This document shows, in pieces, positions 53,172-59,995 of a stretch of 64,000 bases of DNA. Source of the DNA: an uncultured Duncaniella sp. (GTDB taxonomy: Bacteria > Bacteroidota > Bacteroidia > Bacteroidales > Muribaculaceae). The notes under the pieces were generated by a model that worked only from the letters and a program-made list of their open reading frames with translations, searched no databases and had not been told where the DNA came from. The stretch is from the NCBI GenBank assembly GCA_910586305.1, contig CAJUGS010000012.1, positions 1 through 64,000 on the forward strand, written 5' to 3'. A program made the translations under genes and the position numbers. Position 1 is the stretch's first letter. Each line of letters starts with the position of its first letter.

Positions 53172-53179
53172 TATTTTTG
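53172..53179 (+). promoter_or_regulatory. -7 element of the Fe-S/ECF module
   Basis: TATTTTTG fits TAnnTTTG. The start near 53186 would lie inside the GTG (53182) reading, which supports ATG 53206 as the true start with a leader of about 20 nt. Confidence 0.5.
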
Positions 53180-53205
53180 CAGTGGATAAAAAACCAATCG
53201 GAAAA

Positions 53206-54684
53206 ATGTTAAGGAAATTGCGTGTGATTTTGGCGGTGTTGTTCTGGTTAGGGACGACATTGCTCTTTCTCGATTTCACCGGCACGGTACATTCGTGGCT
53301 CGGCTGGATGGCCCGGATACAGTTTCTTCCGGCCGTGATGGCCTTGAATTTCGGAGTCATTGCCTGTCTCGTGGTGCTCACACTTCTCTTGGGCCGCATA
53401 TATTGCTCTGTCATCTGTCCGCTGGGTGTTATGCAGGATGCTGTAGCCCGTCTCGGCCTTGTCGGACGTCGCAACCGCAATAAGTACAGTTACTCCCGTC
53501 CGCTCACCCTTCTCCGCTACATTTTTCTTGCCATAATGGTGGTAGCCATAGCGCTCGGACTTGGTTCTGTCGTGGCCTTGCTTGCTCCCTACAGTACATA
53601 TGGACGCATTGTGGCGACATTCCTTTCCCCGCTATATACCACTGTCAACAACCTCCTGGCCTTGATGGCCGAGAGAATGGACAGTTACGCGTTCTATCAG
53701 CATGAGGTGTGGTTCAGAGGATTGCCGGCCGTGCTTGCGGCCGGAGTGGCTTTCGTGGTCATATCCATACTCGCATGGCGCAACGGTCGCACATATTGCA
53801 ACACGGTGTGTCCTGTCGGCACGGTGCTCGGATTCCTCTCTCGCTTCTCACTCATGGCCCCTGTGATTGACACTTCCAAGTGCAACGGGTGTGGTCTGTG
53901 TGCCCGTAGGTGTAAGAGCTCCTGTATTGACAGCAAGGCCCACGATATCGACTACTCGCGCTGTGTGGCCTGTATGGACTGTATAGACAACTGCCATCAG
54001 GGAGCCATCAGCTATACCGTCCGTCCGCGACGCAGGAGTGTCGACAGTGATACCGTTGGAGCCCGTCGCGGATTCATGGCTGTAGCCGGTGCGATTGCCG
54101 GCTCGGCTGTTGTCAGAGCAGGCGAAAAGACAGTCGACGGTGGACTCGCCGTCATAGCCGACAAAAAGACCCCTGTGAGGAAGACACGCATAGTGCCTCC
54201 CGGAGCAGTGAGTCTGCGCAATGTGGAGCGTCGTTGCACGGCCTGCCAGCTATGTGTCTCAGCCTGTCCCAACGGAGTGCTCCGTCCATCCTCCGATATG
54301 TCGGTGTTCCTCCAGCCCGAGTCGTCCTACGAGCGCGGATATTGTCATCCGGAGTGCACCCGCTGTTCCGAAGTCTGTCCGTCCGGTGCCATTGCCGTGA
54401 TATCCCGTGAGGAAAAATCATCCATCCAGATAGGTCATGCCGTGTGGGTGAAGGCCAACTGCGTGCCACTGACCGACGGAGTGGAGTGTGGCAACTGCGC
54501 CCGACATTGTCCGGTCGGCGCCATCACCATGGTGCCATCCGATCCTGCCGACGAGACCTCGCGGAAGATTCCGGTGGTCAACGATGAGCGGTGCATCGGA
54601 TGCGGTGCCTGCGAGAATCTGTGTCCGGCCAGGCCGTTCAGTGCCATATACGTGGAGGGACATGAGAACCACAGGGTTATATAA
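53206..54684 (+). CDS. NapH-NapG-like membrane polyferredoxin fusion with internal Tat-like segment
   Basis: A 492-residue electron-transfer protein. Residues 1-195 hold four hydrophobic segments with GRIYCSVICPLG and GRTYCNTVCPVG, as in NapH. Two 4Fe-4S motifs follow (C226-C236 and C253-C263). At 286-303 is ARRGFMAVAGAIAGSAVV, which looks like a twin-arginine signal in mid-protein. The remainder has four more cluster motifs (C344-C354, C380-C391, C419-C435, C463-C473), the number seen in NapG. Together this suggests a quinol-oxidising NapH half joined to an exported NapG half. No nap genes are near. It is first in a four-gene cluster; ATG 53206 is preferred over GTG 53182. Confidence 0.8.
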   Translation: MLRKLRVILAVLFWLGTTLLFLDFTGTVHSWLGWMARIQFLPAVMALNFGVIACLVVLTLLLGRIYCSVICPLGVMQDAVARLGLVGRRNRNKYSYSRPLTLLRYIFLAIMVVAIALGLGSVVALLAPYSTYGRIVATFLSPLYTTVNNLLALMAERMDSYAFYQHEVWFRGLPAVLAAGVAFVVISILAWRNGRTYCNTVCPVGTVLGFLSRFSLMAPVIDTSKCNGCGLCARRCKSSCIDSKAHDIDYSRCVACMDCIDNCHQGAISYTVRPRRRSVDSDTVGARRGFMAVAGAIAGSAVVRAGEKTVDGGLAVIADKKTPVRKTRIVPPGAVSLRNVERRCTACQLCVSACPNGVLRPSSDMSVFLQPESSYERGYCHPECTRCSEVCPSGAIAVISREEKSSIQIGHAVWVKANCVPLTDGVECGNCARHCPVGAITMVPSDPADETSRKIPVVNDERCIGCGACENLCPARPFSAIYVEGHENHRVI

Positions 54685-54703
54685 TGTGATAAAAGCGTAG
54701 AAT

Positions 54704-56092
54704 ATGAAAGATATAGACCGTCGGGAATTCCTCAAACGAATGGGGGTGGGTACGGCTGTCGCCGGTGCCGTCATAGCCTCAGGCTGTGACTCGCGTAAGA
54801 ACGTCGTCACCGGCGACACCACCCCTTCCGGCCCCATACCTAAAGACAGCATGACCTATCGTGTCAATCCATCTACAGGCGACAAGGTGTCGCTTCTCGG
54901 CTATGGATGCATGAGATGGCCCACACTTCCGGAGGATGACCAGACACTCGACCAGGAGATGATAAACCGTCTGGTCGACACTGCCATAGAGCACGGAGTC
55001 AATTACTTCGACACGTCTCCGGCCTACTGTCGTGGGAAATCGGAGGGAGCCACAGGCATAGCCCTCAGCCGGCATCCGCGCGAAAGCTATTTCATAGCCA
55101 CCAAGCTTTCCAACTTTGCACCGAGCACATGGAGTCGCGAAGCTTCGATAGCAATGTACCGCAATTCGCTTAAGGAGTTGCGCACCGACTATATCGACTA
55201 TATGCTGCTTCATGGTGTGGGAATGGGCGACGACGGCATGGAGACGCTCAGAGCCAGGTATATCGACAACGGTATTCTTGATTTTCTCATGAAGGAGCGT
55301 GAGGCCGGACGCATACGCAATCTTGGATTCTCCTACCACGGAGATATAAAGGTGTTTGACTATCTGTTGTCCCGTCACGACGAATTCAAGTGGGACTTCG
55401 TGCAGATACAGATGAATTACCTCGACTGGCACCATGCCCGTGAGATCAATCCCCGCAACACCGATGCATCCTATCTATACGCCGAGTTGGAGAAGCGCGG
55501 CATACCGGCTGTCATCATGGAGCCTCTGCTCGGTGGCCGTCTATCCAAGGTTCACGACCATGTTGTGGCCCGTCTGAAACAGCGTGAGCCTGAGCGAAGC
55601 GTTGCCTCGTGGGCTTTCCGTTACGCAGGCACCCCGGAGGGAGTCCTGTGTGTGCTCAGCGGTATGACCTATATGGAGCATCTCGAGGACAATCTTCGGT
55701 CCTATTGCCCGCTCAAGCCTCTCACCCGCGAGGAGATTGAATATCTCTATGACACAGCCGACATAATGGTGCAGTTCCCTACAATTCCGTGCAACGACTG
55801 CAAATACTGTATGCCGTGTCCCTATGGACTTGACATACCCGGAGTGCTGCTCCACTATAACAAGTGCGTCAACCAGGGGAATGTCCCCGAGAATGCCCAG
55901 GCCGAGAACTATCGCGAGGCCCGTCGGGCGTTTCTCGTCGGCTATGACCGTTCAGTGCCACGTCTGCGGCAGGCTGACCACTGCATAGGCTGCAACAAAT
56001 GCGTGGCACACTGTCCACAGAATATAAATATCCCCGGTGAGATGGCCCGAATCGACCGGTTTGTCGAACATCTCAAGCGGGGCACACTATGA
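54704..56092 (+). CDS. Tat-exported aldo/keto reductase with C-terminal 4Fe-4S domain
   Basis: A 462-residue protein. The N-terminus has a twin-arginine motif (DRREFLKRMGVG) and a lipobox ending VIASGC (Cys28), so it should be a Tat-exported lipoprotein. The aldo/keto reductase barrel keeps the catalytic tetrad Asp103, Tyr108, Lys134 and His170 (NYFDTSPAY, FIATKL, MLLHG). The C-terminal 90 residues carry PCNDCKYCMPCPYGLDIP and CIGCNKCVAHCPQNINIP, two Fe-S motifs. NADPH is not available in the periplasm, so electrons may come from the neighbouring polyferredoxin. Substrate unknown. It lies 19 bases downstream of that gene and overlaps the next by 4. Confidence 0.85.
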   Translation: MKDIDRREFLKRMGVGTAVAGAVIASGCDSRKNVVTGDTTPSGPIPKDSMTYRVNPSTGDKVSLLGYGCMRWPTLPEDDQTLDQEMINRLVDTAIEHGVNYFDTSPAYCRGKSEGATGIALSRHPRESYFIATKLSNFAPSTWSREASIAMYRNSLKELRTDYIDYMLLHGVGMGDDGMETLRARYIDNGILDFLMKEREAGRIRNLGFSYHGDIKVFDYLLSRHDEFKWDFVQIQMNYLDWHHAREINPRNTDASYLYAELEKRGIPAVIMEPLLGGRLSKVHDHVVARLKQREPERSVASWAFRYAGTPEGVLCVLSGMTYMEHLEDNLRSYCPLKPLTREEIEYLYDTADIMVQFPTIPCNDCKYCMPCPYGLDIPGVLLHYNKCVNQGNVPENAQAENYREARRAFLVGYDRSVPRLRQADHCIGCNKCVAHCPQNINIPGEMARIDRFVEHLKRGTL

Positions 56093-56499
56093 CTCTTCCA
56101 CCGGTTGACATACTTCACTCCGGTCCGTTCACTCTTGCCGTGGCCAATCATGGCGAGGTGCGCACATTCACCCGTCGGGGTGTAGCCGATCTTGCCGGAC
56201 TTCTTGAGACAGATCCCGGATTTCTCCATGGGTCAGCTGTGGCCGATAAGGTCGTTGGGCGTGCAGCCGCGGCTCTAATGATTCTCGGCGGAGTGGAGCG
56301 ACTTCACACACGCGTCATCAGTCTCCACGCCCTGTCGCTTCTCGATGAGAGCGATATGCACGTGCAGTGGGACGAGGTCACCGACCATGTCATCAACCGC
56401 AATGGCGACGGCTGGTGTCCGCTCGAGACACTTTGCCGTGAGCTTGCCACCCCACAGCAGTGTTATGCAGCAATCAGAAAATTCTTGTACAATGGATAA
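56089..56499 (+). CDS. DUF1893 family protein
   Basis: A 136-residue protein of the DUF1893 family, whose structural member from Thermotoga has a cytidine-deaminase-like fold as I recall; no function is established. It has SGPFTLAVANHGEVRTFTRR at the start, then GSAVADKVVGRAAAALMILG and HALSLLDESDMHVQWDEVTD. A deaminase-type HxE/PCxxC zinc set is not seen. Its ATG overlaps the stop of the reductase gene, and its 3' end overlaps the next start by 8 bases, so the three are tightly coupled. Confidence 0.82.
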   Translation: MTLPPVDILHSGPFTLAVANHGEVRTFTRRGVADLAGLLETDPGFLHGSAVADKVVGRAAAALMILGGVERLHTRVISLHALSLLDESDMHVQWDEVTDHVINRNGDGWCPLETLCRELATPQQCYAAIRKFLYNG

Positions 56500-56998
56500 A
56501 ACACTCACTCTCGGCTATCGTGATAGCCGCACATACCTCTTTGCGACACTTTTTGTCATTGGCAATATAGTGCTTCCTCAGATATGCCACCTCATTCCGC
56601 AGGGCGGTCACATATTTCTCCCCATCTATTTCTTCACACTTGTGGGAGCCTATCGCTACGGATGGCGTGTCGGACTTCTGACAGCTGTTGCCTCACCGTT
56701 GGTCAACAGTCTTCTCTTCTCCATGCCTCCGGTGGCAGCGCTTCCGGCCATCATGCTTAAATCCACCTTGCTTGCTCTTTTCGCCTCTCTTGCAGCACGT
56801 AGAGCCGGAGGCGCCGTGTCAATAGTGGCAATAGCTGTGGCAATAATCGCCTACCAGTTCTTGGGAATGGCGGCAGAGTGGGGAATCACCGGATCACTGT
56901 CGGCTGCGCTTTCCGATGTGAGACTCGGATTTCCGGGACTCGTCATACAGCTGTTAGGAGGCTACACAGTGCTGAGGCTGATGTCTGGAAACGAATAA
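56492..56998 (+). CDS. ECF transporter S component, substrate unknown
   Basis: A 168-residue membrane protein with five or six hydrophobic segments that fits the substrate-binding S component of energy-coupling factor transporters. After a short hydrophilic start, LFVIGNIVLPQICHLIPQGG and the following HIFLPIYFFTLVGAYRYGWR resemble the family's first helices and loop. The start ATG 56492 lies inside the DUF1893 gene. No EcfA or EcfT gene is adjacent, so it would use a shared energising module. Linkage to two Fe-S proteins hints at uptake of a cofactor or precursor. Confidence 0.8.
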   Translation: MDKTLTLGYRDSRTYLFATLFVIGNIVLPQICHLIPQGGHIFLPIYFFTLVGAYRYGWRVGLLTAVASPLVNSLLFSMPPVAALPAIMLKSTLLALFASLAARRAGGAVSIVAIAVAIIAYQFLGMAAEWGITGSLSAALSDVRLGFPGLVIQLLGGYTVLRLMSGNE

Positions 56999-57017
56999 AG
57001 ACATCGCCCACTCCGTA

Positions 57018-57073
57018 AAAACCGTCTGTCCCGGCCACATACAATCCTGTATATGGCCGGGACAGACGGTTTT
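57018..57073. terminator. 26-bp bidirectional hairpin
   Basis: Arms 57018-57043 and 57048-57073 pair over 26 bp with one A/C mismatch and a 4-base loop; AAAA/TTTT at the ends makes it a terminator in both directions between the ECF gene and prfC. Confidence 0.9.
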
Positions 57074-57096
57074 ATGCGGCGATTCGACCGCCGATA

Positions 57097-58674
57097 TCAG
57101 AACTCGCTCGAAAAATGAAACCTGATCTTCGGAAAATCACTCTGGGCCATCTGGAGCACATAGTTGGAATCGGCGAGGAATACATCGCGTCCCTCCTTGT
57201 CAGTTGCCATAAACTGGTGTTTGCGCTTCTTGAATGCCGCGAGTGCCTCCGCATCGTCGCTCTCAATCCAGCAGGCTTTGTAGAGCGAGATAGGCTCCCA
57301 GCGACACTGTGCGCCATACTCGTGCTCGAGGCGGTACTGTATCACCTCAAACTGGAGCTGTCCCACGGTGCCTATGATGCGGCGGCCGTTGAACTGGTTG
57401 GTGAACAGCTGTGCCACGCCCTCGTCCATGAGCTGCTGTATGCCCTTGTCGAGCTGCTTCGACTTCATGGGATCGGCGTTTTCGATATACTTGAACATCT
57501 CGGGCGAGAAGCTCGGCAGTCCCTTATAGTGTATGGACTCGCCTGATGTCAGTGTGTCGCCGATTTTGAAGTTGCCCGTGTCGGGGATGCCGACTATGTC
57601 GCCGGGATAAGCCTCGTCGACAATGCTCTTCTTCTGGGCCATGAAAGCCGTTGGAGCGGCAAATTTCAGTGTCTTGCCGAGACGCATATGCTTGTAGGGC
57701 GCGTTACGCTCGAAGCGGCCTGAGCAGATCTTCACAAAGGCTATGCACGAGCGGTGGTTGGGATCCATGTTGGCGTGGATTTTGAACACGAAGCCGGAGA
57801 ATCCCTCCTCTTCGGGCTTCACCTCGCGCTCCTCGGCCATCACGGGTTTCGGGGCGGGGGCTATCTGCACGAAACAGTCGAGAAGCTCTTTGACACCAAA
57901 CGTGTTGAGGGCCGATCCGAAGAACACCGGAGCCACTTCGCCACGAAGATAGGCTTCCTTGTCAAACTCGGGATACACTCCTTCGATGAGTTCGAGATCC
58001 TCGCGGAGTTTTGCTGCATCTGTGTCGCCCACGGCTTCATCGACACGCGGATCATCAACAGAGTCTATCTCCACTCGCTCGCTCACCCTCTGCTTGTCGG
58101 GGGTGAAAAGGTCGAGCGAATGCTCATAGATATTGTAGACACCCTTGAATTTCTCGCCTATGTTGATGGGCCATGAGAGGGGGCGCACCGATATTTTCAG
58201 TTCGCTTTCAAGCTCGTCGAGTATGTCGAACGGGTCGCGGCCCTCGCGGTCGAGCTTGTTGACAAAGATAATCACCGGGGTGTTGCGCATACGGCACACC
58301 TCCATGAGCTTTCTTGTCTGGCGTTCCACACCCTTTGCCACGTCGACAACGATGATTACACTGTCCACAGCCGTGAGAGTGCGGTAGGTATCCTCGGCAA
58401 AGTCCTGGTGGCCTGGAGTGTCGAGAATGTTTATCTTATAGTCGCCATAGTTGAAACCCATCACAGAGGTGGCCACCGAGATGCCGCGTTGTTTCTCAAT
58501 CTCCATCCAGTCGGAGGTGGCGGTTTTCTTGATTTTGTTGGATTTCACCGCTCCTGCTATGTGGATAGCGCCACCGAAGAGCAGCAGCTTCTCGGTGAGA
58601 GTAGTCTTACCGGCGTCGGGGTGGGAGATGATGGCGAATGTGCGCCTACGGGCTATTTCTTCTTTCAGAGCCAT
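57097..58674 (-). CDS. prfC: Peptide chain release factor 3
   Basis: A 525-residue GTPase that recycles RF1/RF2 from the ribosome. G1 is SHPDAGKTT, the switch region SDWMEIEKQRGISV, G3 DTPGHQDF and G4 NKLD. The C-terminal half has the RF3-type GVAQLFTNQFNGRRIIGTVG and EYGAQCRWEP. The length is normal. It starts 3 bases after rfbC and is presumably translated from the same transcript. Confidence 0.96.
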   Translation of the reverse strand: MALKEEIARRRTFAIISHPDAGKTTLTEKLLLFGGAIHIAGAVKSNKIKKTATSDWMEIEKQRGISVATSVMGFNYGDYKINILDTPGHQDFAEDTYRTLTAVDSVIIVVDVAKGVERQTRKLMEVCRMRNTPVIIFVNKLDREGRDPFDILDELESELKISVRPLSWPINIGEKFKGVYNIYEHSLDLFTPDKQRVSERVEIDSVDDPRVDEAVGDTDAAKLREDLELIEGVYPEFDKEAYLRGEVAPVFFGSALNTFGVKELLDCFVQIAPAPKPVMAEEREVKPEEEGFSGFVFKIHANMDPNHRSCIAFVKICSGRFERNAPYKHMRLGKTLKFAAPTAFMAQKKSIVDEAYPGDIVGIPDTGNFKIGDTLTSGESIHYKGLPSFSPEMFKYIENADPMKSKQLDKGIQQLMDEGVAQLFTNQFNGRRIIGTVGQLQFEVIQYRLEHEYGAQCRWEPISLYKACWIESDDAEALAAFKKRKHQFMATDKEGRDVFLADSNYVLQMAQSDFPKIRFHFSSEF

Positions 58675-58677
58675 GTG

Positions 58678-59253
58678 TCAGTCCTTGTAGAGGTCAACAT
58701 TGATATCAAACGGTGAGTCGAAATCGGCAAGCAGGGGATGGCGGGTATCCTTCTCGCTGAGGAGGGCCTCACCAGCATCAATCAGCCAGTCGATGCCGAG
58801 CGAACTGTCGGCTATAGATATGCCGCCGTCGGCCTGGGGAGCATAGTAGTTGTCACACTTGTATTGGAAGATGGCCTCGTCCGAAAGCACGGCAAAACCG
58901 TGGGCGAATCCTCTGGGCACGAAGAACTGGCGGTGGTTGTCCTCACTGAGTTCTACGGCCACGTGCTGGCCATAGGTTGGCGAGCCCTTGCGGATGTCTA
59001 CGGCAACGTCGAGCACACGGCCTTTGACGCATCTCACAAGCTTGCTCTGGGTGAAGGGAGGACGCTGGAAATGGAGTCCGCGCATCACTCCGCGTGTCGA
59101 CATCGACTCATTGTCCTGGACGAACTTCACGGGGCGAACTTTCTCGTCAAACTCTCTCTGAGAGAAACTTTCGAAGAAATATCCGCGGGCGTCTTTAAAA
59201 ATGCGGGGTTCGATTATCACGACTCCCTCGATAGCGGTCTTGATTACTTCCAT
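58678..59253 (-). CDS. rfbC: dTDP-4-dehydrorhamnose 3,5-epimerase
   Basis: A 191-residue cupin-fold epimerase of dTDP-rhamnose synthesis. It has EPRIFKDARGYFFESFSQRE, VMRGLHFQRPPFTQSKLVRC with the catalytic His61, VPRGFAHGFAVLSDEAIFQY with Tyr131 and YYAPQADGGI. The start is ATG 59253, since a longer frame runs across the promoter. The other rhamnose genes (rfbA, rfbB, rfbD) are not adjacent; prfC follows after 3 bases instead. Confidence 0.94.
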   Translation of the reverse strand: MEVIKTAIEGVVIIEPRIFKDARGYFFESFSQREFDEKVRPVKFVQDNESMSTRGVMRGLHFQRPPFTQSKLVRCVKGRVLDVAVDIRKGSPTYGQHVAVELSEDNHRQFFVPRGFAHGFAVLSDEAIFQYKCDNYYAPQADGGISIADSSLGIDWLIDAGEALLSEKDTRHPLLADFDSPFDINVDLYKD

Positions 59254-59273
59254 AGCTTGATTGAAATTTTTTG

Positions 59274-59281
59274 CAAAGTTA
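59274..59281 (-). promoter_or_regulatory. -7 element of rfbC-prfC
   Basis: Minus-strand TAACTTTG (59281-59274); predicted leader about 14 nt. Confidence 0.55.
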
Positions 59282-59409
59282 GTGAAATTATCCCGAATTT
59301 CAGTGATGTGGCGCTCCGGAATGCTGTGCACAGACATCCGCATACCTCCGTTTGTGTGCGGTATGTGTGGGGTATAGGGGAATATGTGTCGAGGGATTGA
59401 TGAAAAAAA

Positions 59410-59872
59410 GGTAGCAGGACTATAAGCCGGGTTATGTCGTCGCGGGACTTCTCGTCAGGCGTTCTTCTCCTCAGAAGGAGAGATAAATGTCCGACAGGTT
59501 GCCGCGGCGGTCGCAGTCATTTATCTAAGTGGTGCCTCGCAAGGCTTCGGCACTCGAGCAGCCTACCCCCCGGAAATGGACGAGCAGCCCATCGGACAGC
59601 TTTCGGACAAGCCGAGACAGCTGTCACACTCCGGTATATATGGCCTTGCAACCCATAAGACGTGCGGCATACTGTGTCGCCACAGTACCCGGTGGGCTCT
59701 TACCCCACCTTTTCACCATCACCTCCGCACACAGGGGCGCGGGGCTGTCATTCTCTGTCACGCTACTCTGCCGTCACCGACAGCTCTCAGTTAAAGAGTA
59801 TGGTGCTCTGTGTTGCCCGGACTTTCCTCTTGCCGCTCTTAGTCGGCAAGCGACACGACCGTCCTGCTACCT
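59410..59872 (-). ncRNA. rnpB: RNase P RNA
   Basis: The catalytic RNA that trims tRNA 5' leaders. Read on the minus strand it begins GGTAGCAGGACGGTCG, has the invariant GAGGAAAGTCCGGGC of P4 about 50 nt in, and ends with ATAACCCGGCTTATAGTCC before the closing complement of the 5' end (GTAGCAGG with CCTGCTAC). A T tract (59403-59409 on the plus strand reads as A) follows the 3' end as terminator. At about 463 nt it is long for a bacterial RNase P RNA; an extra AGATAAATG...CATTTATCT helix near the 3' third accounts for some of this. Ends are accurate to a few bases. Confidence 0.93.
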
Positions 59873-59959
59873 GATTACAAAATTACTATATATTTTTCGG
59901 ATATGGTTTTTTTTTATAATATTTTTTCAATTTTTCATTTCTTTCACTGCATTGCTGAT

Positions 59960-59991
59960 TTTGGTTTGCTTGCTGAAATGTCGTAACTTTA
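59960..59991 (+). promoter_or_regulatory. Promoter of priA
   Basis: TTTG (59960-59963), 20 nt, TAACTTTA (59984-59991). The ATG starts 4 nt after the -7 box, so a leaderless message is likely. Confidence 0.6.
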
Positions 59992-59995
59992 CACC

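Noticed and set aside
53182..53205. GTG 53182 as start of the polyferredoxin gene
   Set aside because: It begins 3 nt after the -7 box, ahead of the expected transcription start, and adds a basic stretch; ATG 53206 gives a cleaner first membrane helix. It remains possible if the message is leaderless.
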